Positions 16,928 through 25,630 of a stretch of DNA of 31,929 nucleotides are shown piece by piece; the stretch's first letter is position 1; each line of letters opens with the position of its first letter. The notes beneath the pieces were generated by a model. That model did not search any database and was not told the DNA's origin. It saw nothing but the letters and a program-made list of their open reading frames with translations. Source of the stretch: a virus; the IMG/VR virus record IMGVR_UViG_3300044695_004291, positions 1 to 31,929 of that record; one strand, given 5' to 3'. The position numbers and the translations under genes are program-made.

Positions 16928-19450
16928 ATGGCTAAGGAAATAGTAATTAAAGTAAGGGTTGATGGTCAAGAGATTGACGTGGCTAAAATGTCAACCCAAG
17001 AACTTGCCAAACAAATTGGTGAATTAAAAACCAAATTAGAGGAAGTTCCTATTGGGTCAAAAGATTTTAAGAAAATACAAGGAGATTTAGATGTTCTTGA
17101 AAAGGGATTTATTAAAGCTAAACAATCAACTCAAGGATTTGTTCAGAATTTATCTGAATTACCTGGTATTGCTGGTCTTGCAGGTAAATCACTACAAGGT
17201 ATTAAACAAGGTTTTGATTTATTGGTGACTAATCCAATTGTCGCTGTTTTTGCAATATTGGCAACCATTCTATTGAAAGTAATTGACAAGTTAAAGCAGA
17301 TGGATGGGGTGATGGAACCACTCAATAAAATCACAGCAATATTCTCAGGTTTATTAAGTAAGTTAGCGGATTTAATATTACCAGTTGTTGCAGGAGCAAT
17401 AGAATTAGTTGCAACAGGTGTTGAAAAACTAGCGAATCTTTTTACACTCGGAGCAAAAAATGGAGACGGATATGGAAAAGTATTAGGTGATATTGCTGAT
17501 AGAACAAATGAATTAGATGACGCACAAGCTGAATATGAATTAAGTTTAGCAAAATCAAATAGACAATTAGCTGAAGCAAGAGAAATTGCTGGTGATGCAA
17601 CAAAGTCAATAAAAGAAAGAAAACAGGCAGTATTAGATGCTTCTAAGATTGAAGAAGCTACCGCAAAAGAAGGTAAAAGAATTGCATTAGAAAAGGCTAG
17701 ATTGATGGCACAGCAAATGGCTGTGGATATGGATTTAACCACTCAAGAAATATCAAATCTTAAAAGAGCTGATGGTGTAAGATTAGAAAGTTTTGTTAAA
17801 CAACAACTTCAAAATAAAGCACTTAATGGTGAGAAGAAAGATGCGTTATTAAGACAACTAGCACAACTTGAACAGATTGACCAAACGTCAGCACAGATTG
17901 GTAGAAAGACTACTAATACTTTAAAGTCATTAGATAATGAAGCGGCAGCATCTGCACAGGCTGCCACATCAAAAAGAGAACAGGCGGCAAAAGATGCAGC
18001 AGCAAAAACAAAAGATTATCTTTCAAGATTAGCTACGTTCCAAAACGATACTCGTTTAAACAACATTAAAGATGAACAAGAGAAAGCAAGGGTTTCATTA
18101 GAGATAGAGAAAAAGAAAACATTAGATGAAATTGCCAGTCTTGAATTATCAAACACTCGTAAGAATGCATTAAAGGTAGCAGCATTGGAATCCTATCTTG
18201 CAAAAGAAAAGGTATTATTATCCAAACAAAAAGAAGATAATGATAAGAAAAATAAAGAAGATGAGGAAAGAGCAAGAGCATTTGCGTTTAAAATTGAAGA
18301 ATTAGAGATTGCCACATACGAGAAAGAATTAGAAAGACAAAAAGCATCAATAGATGCAAAAGCGTATCAAGATAAGATTGCACTATCAAATGATACACAA
18401 TTTAAAAAATATTCAGCTGAAGAACAGGCAAGAATCTTAGCTTTAGTTGATGAAAAGGCCAGAACGGATAAAGCAAAGTTAGATGATGATGAAAGAAAAA
18501 AGAATCATGAGAAGAAATTAAAAGACCTTGATGATGAGTTAAAGTTCCTACAGATTAGGGGTGAAGCAATTATGAAAGGTACAGGTGAATATTTTGATAA
18601 TTTAAGAGCAATTTCAGATTTATCTGAAAAAAGAGAATTAGCTGCACAAGAATTAACTGAATCACAAAAAACAGACATTAAAAAGAAGTATGCAAAAGAA
18701 AGACAAAATATTGACAAACAAGAACTTGAATCATATATCGCTTTTGCTGGTTCAATTTTAAGTGCTGTAAATCAAGTATATAGTAATATTAATGAAATTA
18801 ATCAAATGCAGATGGAGCAGGACCTTAAAAATGCTAAAGGTAATGCGGAAGAAGAAGATAAGATTAAAAGAAAGTATTTTGAAAAGAATAAAAAGACCCA
18901 AATTGCACAAGCAATAATTGGTACATTACAAGCGGCAGTTCAAGCATATCAATCATTAGCAGTTATTCCTGTTGTTGGTCCATTCTTAGGAGCGGCAGCG
19001 GCGGCAGCAGCATTAATATTTGGTTATAAGAAAGTTGATTTAATTAAACAACAACAATACGATAGTGGTGCAACACCAGCGGCATCAGCGCCAGCGGCCA
19101 CAACAATACCAGCAGAAGCAAGACCACAAGGTTATGCAGAGGGTGGAATGATTGGTGGAAATAGACACGCACAAGGTGGTACTATGATTGAAGCTGAACG
19201 AGGTGAGGCGGTAATGACAAGAGGTGCTGTTACAATGTTCGGACCTTTATTATCTCAGTTAAATCAAATGGGAGGTGGAAGGTCATTTGGACAAAATACA
19301 ATGGTGGCATCATATGATAATCCAAAATCTGCGTTCCCATCAGATTATCAACAACAACCAGTTTCAATAGTTAAAACATATGTTGTTGAATCAGAATTAA
19401 CATCAGAACAACAAAAACAAGCAAGATTACGAGACTTGTCAACAATTTAA
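16928..19450 (+). CDS. Tail tape measure protein
   Basis: 840 residues; sets tail length and is ejected with the DNA. N-terminal 75 residues are charged and helical (STQELAKQIGELKTKLEEV). Hydrophobic segments lie near 98-119 (TNPIVAVFAILATILLKVI), 150-170 (LPVVAGAIELVATG) and 669-700 (VIPVVGPFLGAAAAAAALIF). Between about 180 and 640 is a long lysine/glutamate/alanine coiled coil. The C-terminus has YAEGGMIGGNRHAQGGTMIE followed by AERGEAVMTRGA and a PLLSQLNQMGGG segment, a glycine-rich end typical of phage tape measures. If alpha-helical throughout, this length would match a tail a little over 100 nm (inference). It starts after a 27-base AT spacer, without SD. Confidence 0.9.
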   Translation: MAKEIVIKVRVDGQEIDVAKMSTQELAKQIGELKTKLEEVPIGSKDFKKIQGDLDVLEKGFIKAKQSTQGFVQNLSELPGIAGLAGKSLQGIKQGFDLLVTNPIVAVFAILATILLKVIDKLKQMDGVMEPLNKITAIFSGLLSKLADLILPVVAGAIELVATGVEKLANLFTLGAKNGDGYGKVLGDIADRTNELDDAQAEYELSLAKSNRQLAEAREIAGDATKSIKERKQAVLDASKIEEATAKEGKRIALEKARLMAQQMAVDMDLTTQEISNLKRADGVRLESFVKQQLQNKALNGEKKDALLRQLAQLEQIDQTSAQIGRKTTNTLKSLDNEAAASAQAATSKREQAAKDAAAKTKDYLSRLATFQNDTRLNNIKDEQEKARVSLEIEKKKTLDEIASLELSNTRKNALKVAALESYLAKEKVLLSKQKEDNDKKNKEDEERARAFAFKIEELEIATYEKELERQKASIDAKAYQDKIALSNDTQFKKYSAEEQARILALVDEKARTDKAKLDDDERKKNHEKKLKDLDDELKFLQIRGEAIMKGTGEYFDNLRAISDLSEKRELAAQELTESQKTDIKKKYAKERQNIDKQELESYIAFAGSILSAVNQVYSNINEINQMQMEQDLKNAKGNAEEEDKIKRKYFEKNKKTQIAQAIIGTLQAAVQAYQSLAVIPVVGPFLGAAAAAAALIFGYKKVDLIKQQQYDSGATPAASAPAATTIPAEARPQGYAEGGMIGGNRHAQGGTMIEAERGEAVMTRGAVTMFGPLLSQLNQMGGGRSFGQNTMVASYDNPKSAFPSDYQQQPVSIVKTYVVESELTSEQQKQARLRDLSTI

Positions 19451-19454
19451 AACA

Positions 19455-19580
19455 ATGGCTAAAGGAAAAACACAATCAAACAATAAAGTTACTTTTGGTA
19501 AGAGAAGAAATGGTAAATCACAAAAATCTTATGGTCCAAAAGCACAAAAACCTAAAGCCTACAGAGGCCAAGGAAGATAA
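19455..19580 (+). CDS. Small basic protein ending in YRGQGR
   Basis: 41 residues, strongly basic, beginning MAKGKTQSNNKVTFGKRRNG and ending KAYRGQGR. ATG is four bases after the tape-measure stop; the stop lies directly before the late-type motif of the next gene. I recall very short basic proteins ending in YRGQG(R) in many Bacteroidota phages near structural genes; the role is unknown. Net charge suggests nucleic acid or scaffold contact. Too short for most gene callers, but start, stop, spacing and C-terminal motif support it. Confidence 0.7.
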   Translation: MAKGKTQSNNKVTFGKRRNGKSQKSYGPKAQKPKAYRGQGR

Positions 19581-19595
19581 TTTATATTTAGTAAT
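19581..19595 (+). promoter_or_regulatory. Late-type upstream motif, copy 3
   Basis: TTTATATTTAGTAAT ending on the base before the ATG at 19596. No TTTG is found 17-21 bases upstream of TATATTTA, so a housekeeping-type promoter is not supported here. Confidence 0.55.
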
Positions 19596-21488
19596 ATGAT
19601 AAAGAAAGACAAAGTTTACGAACTTAAAATAGAAGAAGACGATGACATATCAGGTATTGATAGTATTTCCCTTGTTGATGAACCAGCAATTGAAGTTAAT
19701 TGGATGTTCTTTAATAAAGAAAAACCTCATGAATTTCATATCCCTGATGGGGAAGATGATAAATACATTGAGAAATTAATATCAATTGCACAGGACGAAC
19801 AAGAACTATTTGACGAAGGTTGGGTAGTTGATAGTGTTACAATCGTTGGTGATAATCAATTTGTATCTACAAACCCTAATGGACCATCTATTGAAGATGA
19901 AAAGGAATATAATGTTAGATACAAGTATATTCTAAATCCACGTATCACAGGACAATCAGCTGTTATTCCAACAACAAGAGATTTTTGTAAATCATTAATC
20001 GCTAAGAACTTTGTATGGAGAGTAGAAGATATGGAGAAAACTCAGAATGATTTTGGGGATTCAGCAATGGTATGGAGAGGTGGTTACAATTGTAGACACG
20101 TATGGAGTCGTATAAAATACAAAAAGGATGCTACAATAGTAAACAAAGCATCTGTAAACAAAGGTAAAGTGGAAGTAGGAGGTTTTCCAAATGATTTAAA
20201 ACCAGACCCAAGAGTCTTAGGATATGATGAACCATCAACGGTAACATCTAAAACATTAGCTAATCCATCCCCTTCAACTAAGAAGAACTTAGGTTTATCT
20301 AAGGAAAATATGGAAATTATTCCACCAAATGTAAACGTATATGGTTACCATACAAGGTTTTTCCAAATATGTCCTGGCGCACAAGCAACCTTTGAACATT
20401 TAGTATCTATGGATAATGATGACGATACCAAAGGAATGATTAGAAGTGCCGCACAGGTAGCTGATAATGTATTTAGAATTGAAGATGAGGTGATTAAAGC
20501 AGAAAGTGCAACACAACATCAATATGAAGAAGCGGTTATTTTAGTAGATGATTTTAAAGATATTATAAATGAGGTAGATAAGATTAGTGGTATGGTACAC
20601 GATGTATCATATATGGATGGTCATATTAAGAAAATTAAAGAATATCTAAAAGAAGAATTTGAGAGTGTTTCTGACTATCCTGATTCAGTTAAGAATAATG
20701 CTAAAGCAGTATTAAAATATGTTGAAGAAAATGGATGGGGTTCTTGTGGAACTGAAGTAGGTAAGATTAGAGCTAATCAACTTGCTAAGGGTGAACCAAT
20801 ATCTTTAGATACAGTTCAAAGAATGTACTCATATCTATCAAGACACGCAGTTGATTTAGAATCAAGTAAGGGTTATGGTGACGGATGTGGTAAATTAATG
20901 TACGATAGTTGGGGTGGTAAATCAGCATTAAGTTGGGCTGAATCAAAATTAAATGATTTTGGTTATGATGTTTCAACTATTGGTGGTTATGAAGACCCTG
21001 GTGTAAAGAAGAAAAAGAAAGACCAAAAGTTTGCTGCAGATGAAGAACAACGTACAATTATAGGACCCGCAATGGTTCCCAACTTACGTATCCCAAGAAA
21101 AGATTCTGAGGGAAATAAATATGAAGTTTATTTCAGTGCTGAAACTATCAAAATGATTGCAGATAAGTACATGAAGAATCAATATACACGTAATAATGAT
21201 TTGATGCATGATGGTACAGCTGTAAAAGATATATATGTAGTTGAAAGTTGGATTAAGGAAAGTGATGAAGATAAGTCAACAAAATATGGATTTGGGGATT
21301 TGGGAATCGGTACTTGGTTTGTAGCTATGAAATGTTCCAAAACACCTGAAGGTGATAAAGTTTGGGAGATGGTTAAATCAGGGGCTTTAGCTGGCTACAG
21401 TGTGTCAGGGTGGTTTGAAGAGATAGCACAATTCTGTAGAGAAGAGATGTTCCTTAAACAAGTTGCAGAAATTTTAAAGAAGTATTAA
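19596..21488 (+). CDS. Head morphogenesis protein: MuF-like domain fused to XkdF-type protease
   Basis: 630 residues with at least three modules. The start carries SISLVDEPAIEVNW, a common lead-in of phage protease proteins. Residues about 115-178 (NPRITGQSAVIPTTRDFCKS, then GGYNCRHVWSRIKY) resemble the C-terminal part of MuF-type minor head proteins. Residues about 366-455 hold a conserved phage domain of unknown function (CGTEVGKIRANQLAKGEP, TVQRMYSYLSRHAVD, YDSWGGKSALSWAESKL). Residues about 486-612 match the XkdF-like prohead protease: RTIIGPAMVPNLRIPRKD, LMHDG with H538, VESWIKES, LGIGTWFVAMK, GYSVSGWFEE with S602/S604. H and S are the probable catalytic residues. It likely matures the prohead. 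Scaffold and capsid genes follow. Confidence 0.7.
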   Translation: MIKKDKVYELKIEEDDDISGIDSISLVDEPAIEVNWMFFNKEKPHEFHIPDGEDDKYIEKLISIAQDEQELFDEGWVVDSVTIVGDNQFVSTNPNGPSIEDEKEYNVRYKYILNPRITGQSAVIPTTRDFCKSLIAKNFVWRVEDMEKTQNDFGDSAMVWRGGYNCRHVWSRIKYKKDATIVNKASVNKGKVEVGGFPNDLKPDPRVLGYDEPSTVTSKTLANPSPSTKKNLGLSKENMEIIPPNVNVYGYHTRFFQICPGAQATFEHLVSMDNDDDTKGMIRSAAQVADNVFRIEDEVIKAESATQHQYEEAVILVDDFKDIINEVDKISGMVHDVSYMDGHIKKIKEYLKEEFESVSDYPDSVKNNAKAVLKYVEENGWGSCGTEVGKIRANQLAKGEPISLDTVQRMYSYLSRHAVDLESSKGYGDGCGKLMYDSWGGKSALSWAESKLNDFGYDVSTIGGYEDPGVKKKKKDQKFAADEEQRTIIGPAMVPNLRIPRKDSEGNKYEVYFSAETIKMIADKYMKNQYTRNNDLMHDGTAVKDIYVVESWIKESDEDKSTKYGFGDLGIGTWFVAMKCSKTPEGDKVWEMVKSGALAGYSVSGWFEEIAQFCREEMFLKQVAEILKKY

Positions 21489-21492
21489 AAAA

Positions 21493-21522
21493 TTTGGGAA
21501 TATATATATATTTTCATATTTA
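21493..21522 (+). promoter_or_regulatory. Promoter-like TTTG-N18-CATATTTA before scaffold and capsid genes
   Basis: TTTG at 21493-21496 and CATATTTA at 21515-21522, spaced 18 bases, close to the Bacteroidota -33/-7 pattern. The predicted transcript starts near 21529, about 32 bases before the scaffold ATG. It also partly resembles the late-type motif. Confidence 0.4.
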
Positions 21523-21561
21523 GAAGTAGAACAATAAATTAAAATAAAATAAAAACAGATT

Positions 21562-22314
21562 ATGTCTAATCCAAAAACAGCAATTAATGAAATTAAGAAA
21601 CTGATGGTACAATTTGGTTTTATGGCTGATGAGCCTGTTTTAGCGTCTTTCAAATTAGAAGATAATACAATTTTACAAACTCCTAAATTAGAAGTTGGTA
21701 ACAAAATTGTTAAAATCAACGAGTTATTTGAACAAGTAGCGTTAGAAGATGGTGAACATAGATTGAAAGAAAACTTCTCAATCTCAGTTGTAAACGGTAA
21801 AATTACTAAAGTTAAAGAACATTTCATTAACGCAAAATTAGAAGATGGTACAGAAGTAAAGGTTGAAGGCGACGCATTAGCAGAAGGTGCTAAAGTTGTT
21901 GTTGTAACTCCTGATGCTGAAATACCCGCTCCAGATGGTGTACACAAATTAGAAGACGGTACAGAAATTGAAACTAAGGATGGTATGATTGCTTCAATCA
22001 AAGAAGCCGTTTCTGAGGAAATGGAAGAAGGTAAAGAAGATGAAATGCCAGAAGGTATTGATGGTGGTCAAGCTATTGAAATTGAATTAATGGATATGTT
22101 AAAAGAGTTTGTAAAGAAAATCTCTGAGAAAATGTCCGACATGGAAGAAAAAGTAGAAGAAATGAACGCTGAATTTAAAGCATTCAAAAAAGAACCAGCA
22201 GGTCGTAAAATATCTGATGGTAAAACGGAATTTAATAAAGAAATATCAGGTTATAATTCTGCTGACGATAAGGTTGCAGCAATTATGGCTATGAGAGAAT
22301 CTAATAAAAAATAA
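21562..22314 (+). CDS. Capsid scaffolding-like protein
   Basis: 250 residues, strongly acidic. The first half repeats short beta units around LEDGT or LEDGE (KLEDNTILQTP, ALEDGEHRL, KLEDGTEVKVEGDAL, KLEDGTEIETKDGM). The second half is an acidic stretch (EEMEEGKEDEMPEG) followed by a coiled coil (ELMDMLKEFVKKISEKMSDM to about residue 210) and a basic C-terminus. This plan plus position between protease and major capsid genes fits a scaffold that guides capsid assembly and is cleaved afterwards. A head decoration role is less likely because of the coiled coil. The small basic C-terminal part may contact the capsid protein. Confidence 0.65.
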   Translation: MSNPKTAINEIKKLMVQFGFMADEPVLASFKLEDNTILQTPKLEVGNKIVKINELFEQVALEDGEHRLKENFSISVVNGKITKVKEHFINAKLEDGTEVKVEGDALAEGAKVVVVTPDAEIPAPDGVHKLEDGTEIETKDGMIASIKEAVSEEMEEGKEDEMPEGIDGGQAIEIELMDMLKEFVKKISEKMSDMEEKVEEMNAEFKAFKKEPAGRKISDGKTEFNKEISGYNSADDKVAAIMAMRESNKK

Positions 22315-22336
22315 TTAAAACAAAATAAAAAGAATT

Positions 22337-23305
22337 ATGAAAATTTATTCAAAAGACGAATTTAGTTATGTAGTATCCACAATTACAGGATTTACTGACC
22401 AAAGTTCTCAAGAAATTATCGCTAAAGCTCTAATCGGAGCTACAACCCCTGCCAACACTACTGTAAAGTTAGGCGTTCGCGGAACGCAACAGATTCAGTT
22501 GTTAAACAGTGCACCTGTTTATCAAACTGGTGCTTGTGGATGGAACGCATCAGGTACAACAACTTTCACTCAAGTTAGTTTAGCTTCTCAACACGAGAAA
22601 GTACAAGAAGAATTATGTTTCCAACAATTGTGGGACACTTATCAATCATTGTTATTACCTGCAGGTCAAGACCCTGAAACTGTTCCTTTCTTAAATCAAA
22701 TCATTGATTTGAAAGTTAAACAAATTCAACAAAGAATTGAAACAAAATTATGGGGTGCATTAACAGCATCAGGAGATACCTTCAACGGTTTCAACTACTT
22801 AATTTCTACAGGTCAAACATCTGTAGCTGCTTCTGCTTCAGGAACAACTTTCAGTTCAACTGCAGCATACGGTACAAATGGTAACCCTATTACTGAGGTT
22901 GACAAATTAATCTCTGCATTATCTGATGACGCTTTAGTGTTTGATGATTTAGTAGTGTTTATGTCTTACTCTAACTTCCGTCTTTACAACCAAGCATTGG
23001 TTAAAGCAAACTTCTTCCAAAACTACATTGGTACAACTAACGTTACAAACAATATGAGTGCAATCCACCCATCAACTAACGTGAAAGTATTACCTACATT
23101 AGGTTTGGCAGGTAGTGGTAAAGTAGTAATCGGACCAGCGTCATACATTTTTTGCGGATTTGACCTTATGTCCGATATGGAAAAAATGGATGCATTCTGG
23201 TCAAGAGATTTTGACGTTTTAAAAATTAAAGCGAATTACTCTTATGCCGCGAATATCGCGTCATTCTCAGGAACTAACTACTTTGCAACAAATAACGTAG
23301 CATAG
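22337..23305 (+). CDS. Major capsid protein
   Basis: 322 residues. It begins MKIYSKDEFSYVVSTITGFT, followed by VKLGVRGTQQIQLLNSAP, a LASQHEKVQEELCFQQLWDT helix region, a long helix (IIDLKVKQIQQRIETKLWGAL, spine-helix-like) and C-terminal strands with VVIGPASYIFCGFDL and AFWSRDFDVLKIKANYSYA. Helix and beta order fit an HK97-type shell protein of ordinary length. Codon choice is richer in C-ending codons than in neighbouring genes (AAC, TTC, TAC), as expected of a highly expressed gene. A strong terminator follows directly, which isolates its mRNA end. Assignment rests on size, order and context after scaffold. Confidence 0.8.
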   Translation: MKIYSKDEFSYVVSTITGFTDQSSQEIIAKALIGATTPANTTVKLGVRGTQQIQLLNSAPVYQTGACGWNASGTTTFTQVSLASQHEKVQEELCFQQLWDTYQSLLLPAGQDPETVPFLNQIIDLKVKQIQQRIETKLWGALTASGDTFNGFNYLISTGQTSVAASASGTTFSSTAAYGTNGNPITEVDKLISALSDDALVFDDLVVFMSYSNFRLYNQALVKANFFQNYIGTTNVTNNMSAIHPSTNVKVLPTLGLAGSGKVVIGPASYIFCGFDLMSDMEKMDAFWSRDFDVLKIKANYSYAANIASFSGTNYFATNNVA

Positions 23306-23319
23306 TAATTAAAAATATT

Positions 23320-23346
23320 AAAGGGGGAGTTAATTCTCCCCTTTTT
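23320..23346 (+). terminator. Intrinsic terminator after capsid gene
   Basis: Ten-pair stem 23320-23329 with 23336-23345 (one G-U), six-base loop TTAATT, ending in a T5 tract. It lies 14 bases after the capsid stop. Confidence 0.85.
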
Positions 23347-23372
23347 AAAAAACATAAACAAAAAAAATTAAA

Positions 23373-23386
23373 GGGGGGGACCCCCC
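23373..23386. repeat. G7-A-C6 complementary tract
   Basis: Seven G, one A, six C in an otherwise AT-rich gap, 12 bases before the ATG at 23399. It can fold as a five-pair G-C hairpin with a three-base loop but has no T tract, so it is not a normal terminator. Confidence 0.7.
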
Positions 23387-23398
23387 ACACACAATATT

Positions 23399-23959
23399 AT
23401 GGGTACATGTTATATATCCTCTGGGATTCAAATTGGTTGTTCAGACGGCTTGGGAGGAATTAAAAAAGTATATATTGAAGGCGGTACAGGAACAACAACT
23501 GGTTATACATATAGTACTGATGGAACCGTAACTGGTGCAACATCAACTAGTGGTGTAACACTTTATGGTTTTGACGTTAAAAGAAATACTAGTTCATTAG
23601 TTCAGACGGTTACTAAGAGCTTCGAAAATGGTTCCATTTATTTCGACCAGGTTCTTACCTTAGTCTTCTACAAATACGACCAGGACAAAAGAAACCAATT
23701 AAAAATATTATCACAAAATGATTTTATACAAATTATTGCAATTGACCAAAACGATGTAAAATATCTTTTAGGACAAGTTAATGGTATGTATTTATCAGGT
23801 GGTGATGCAAATTCAGGTACAGCATTTGGTGACGGTAATAAATTTCAATTCGTGTTTTCAGGCCAAGAATTAGAACCAGCTAGAGTAATAGGTGGTACTG
23901 GTGCAACAGCTGCATTACAATTAGCGAATGTTTATACCGGAGCTACAATTAGTGGATAA
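23399..23959 (+). CDS. Probable major tail tube protein
   Basis: 186 residues. It opens with MGTCYISSGIQIGCSDGLGG and KKVYIEGG, then alternates beta strands: VTLYGFDVKRNTSSLVQTVT, GSIYFDQVLTLVFYKYDQDK, a FIQIIAIDQNDVKYLLGQVN segment, MYLSGGDANSGTAFGDGNKF and the final FVFSGQELEPA. A C-x(11)-C-x-x-GLGGIKKVYI start and this strand order are, from memory, typical of tail-tube or similar structural proteins in Bacteroidota phages. Location right after the capsid gene and between two strong terminators suggests high, separately tuned expression, fitting an abundant virion protein. A head decoration protein is the main alternative. No promoter was found in the 93-base gap before it. Confidence 0.55.
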   Translation: MGTCYISSGIQIGCSDGLGGIKKVYIEGGTGTTTGYTYSTDGTVTGATSTSGVTLYGFDVKRNTSSLVQTVTKSFENGSIYFDQVLTLVFYKYDQDKRNQLKILSQNDFIQIIAIDQNDVKYLLGQVNGMYLSGGDANSGTAFGDGNKFQFVFSGQELEPARVIGGTGATAALQLANVYTGATISG

Positions 23960-24011
23960 TCGTAAGTCGTAAGACTCATTTCTATATTCACACTATCTTC
24001 TGAAAGAAAAG

Positions 24012-24034
24012 AGGGGCATTACGCCCCTTTTTTT
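24012..24034 (+). terminator. Intrinsic terminator
   Basis: Stem AGGGGC/GCCCCT with loop ATTAC, followed by a tract of T from 24028. It closes the capsid/tail-tube unit. Confidence 0.9.
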
Positions 24035-24061
24035 ATATTATACCATTTCACCTAACTTTTT

Positions 24062-24076
24062 TTTATATTTAGTAAT
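24062..24076 (+). promoter_or_regulatory. Late-type upstream motif, copy 4
   Basis: TTTATATTTAGTAAT, the same 15-mer as at 19581. Here it lies 15 bases before the ATG at 24092 and 28 bases after a terminator, which argues that it restarts transcription rather than being part of a start-codon context. Confidence 0.6.
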
Positions 24077-24091
24077 ATATAGATATACCAT

Positions 24092-24463
24092 ATGTTAATA
24101 ATGAACAAGGGTCAAGAGAATGAATTAGTGTTAAACATTAATAACAATTCAAGAACCGATTTTAGTGGATACACACTTACTTTCAAACACATTTTATCTC
24201 AAGAGGTAAAATCATATACTATTTCTACCAGTAATACACAACAATATGCTGCAAATATTAGATATTGTGAAATTGTTTTAGATTTAAGTACTAACGATTT
24301 GAACTATGAAGGACAATATCAATTAGATATTTTTGGTAATGGTACAACAAATGTTTATACAGGTATGGTACGTCTTAATGGAACAACTGAACAAGGTAAT
24401 ACATACACAGAATATATCTCAAATAACGAGGATAATAGTAATTACATATATATACAAGACTAA
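24092..24463 (+). CDS. Structural protein of unknown function, upstream of portal
   Basis: 123 residues, beta-rich. ATG at 24092 is used; an ATG three codons later (24101) is possible. Pattern ELVLNINNNSRTDFSGYTLT, IVLDLSTNDLNYEGQYQLDI, GMVRLNGTTEQGN and the terminal YIYIQD is one I recall for small proteins next to portal genes in Bacteroidota phages; their role is not established to my knowledge. It reads as a single Ig-like beta domain. It starts behind a late-type motif and ends 2 bases before the portal ATG, so the two are probably co-translated. Confidence 0.5.
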   Translation: MLIMNKGQENELVLNINNNSRTDFSGYTLTFKHILSQEVKSYTISTSNTQQYAANIRYCEIVLDLSTNDLNYEGQYQLDIFGNGTTNVYTGMVRLNGTTEQGNTYTEYISNNEDNSNYIYIQD

Positions 24464-24465
24464 TT

Positions 24466-25629
24466 ATGAGTGAAGAAAAACAAAAATACCAATTAAATAG
24501 AGCACAATTTACACAAGAACCTTTATTACCAATCTTCTCGGAGGTTTTTAATAGGTTAGAGTATGTACTTTATGGTGAAGGTAACTTAATGCCACAATAT
24601 CTTATTTCAAGATATAATAATTGTGCAATACATAAAGCAATTATAACTTCAAAGAAAGAACAAATATTGGGTGATGGGATTGTATCCTTAAATAACCCAA
24701 TGGCAACGATTAATTTAATTAATGAAAGTGAAAATGTATCAGAAGTTTTGGCTAAATGTGCATTAGATTTGGTATTATTTGGTGGATTTGCATTAAATGT
24801 CATTTGGTCTAAGGATAGAAAAACTATTGCTGAAATATATCATTTGGATTTTAGTAGAATCCGTTCAGGTAAAATTAATCCTGATACTGATAAAGTTGAA
24901 AAGTATTACTACTCAGCTGATTGGTCTAATATTAAGAAATTCCCTGTTACAGCATACGGAGCATTTTCAAACAAAGAAAGTGACCCATCTCAAATATATT
25001 ATTACAAATCATATTCCCCATCTCAATCATACTACCCACATCCTGATTATTCAGGTGGATTGGCAGCAATTGAAATAGATGTAAACGTACACGAATTTCA
25101 TGCTAATAACCTTAAAAACGGGTGTTTACCAAGTCTTTGGATAAACATGAACAATGGTTTAGGAAACGATGAGGAACAAAGAGTTATTACAAGAGCATTA
25201 GAATCTCAATTTAGTTCAGTTAATAATGCTGGTCGTCCTATCATTTCATTCAATGAAAGTAAGGAAACTGCACCTGAAATTACACAAATTGAAACTAGTG
25301 CAAACGATGGATATTACCAAGCAATATCAGAAAATATTGTTCGTTCAATCTTATCAGCACATAGAATATCATCAGGTGAATTATTTGGTATCAGTACAGC
25401 AAACAAATTAGGTTCAAAAGACGAGATTGTTACTCACATAGAGTACGTGCGTAAAACTGTTATTATGCCATACCAAAAACAATTACTATCAGTATTTGAT
25501 AAATTATGTTCTCTGAAGTTTGAAAGACCAACAACTTTTGAAATTAAACCTTTAACAATTTATGAAGTAGGTGACATTGAACAAGCACCTTTAGTAGTAG
25601 ATAAACCAGAAACCCCAACACAAGTATAA
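24466..25629 (+). CDS. Portal protein
   Basis: 387 residues. Twelve copies of a portal form the ring through which DNA enters and leaves the head. Family signals: LEYVLYGEGNLMPQYLISRY near 30-50 and IHKAIITSKKEQILGDGIV; LALDLVLFGGFALNVIW near 100 with EIYHLDFSRIRSG (wing/crown region); VHEFHANNL; and ILSAHRISSGELFGISTANK near 290-310, a standard portal segment, followed by the helix IMPYQKQLLSVFDKLC. It is slightly short for a portal, as in related small phages. It sits just before the connector gene (one base apart). Confidence 0.85.
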   Translation: MSEEKQKYQLNRAQFTQEPLLPIFSEVFNRLEYVLYGEGNLMPQYLISRYNNCAIHKAIITSKKEQILGDGIVSLNNPMATINLINESENVSEVLAKCALDLVLFGGFALNVIWSKDRKTIAEIYHLDFSRIRSGKINPDTDKVEKYYYSADWSNIKKFPVTAYGAFSNKESDPSQIYYYKSYSPSQSYYPHPDYSGGLAAIEIDVNVHEFHANNLKNGCLPSLWINMNNGLGNDEEQRVITRALESQFSSVNNAGRPIISFNESKETAPEITQIETSANDGYYQAISENIVRSILSAHRISSGELFGISTANKLGSKDEIVTHIEYVRKTVIMPYQKQLLSVFDKLCSLKFERPTTFEIKPLTIYEVGDIEQAPLVVDKPETPTQV

Positions 25630-25630
25630 C

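Noticed and set aside
17143-17742. 199-codon open frame on the minus strand inside the tape measure gene
   Set aside because: Opposite-strand shadow of a long coiled-coil gene; no spacing or motif supports it.
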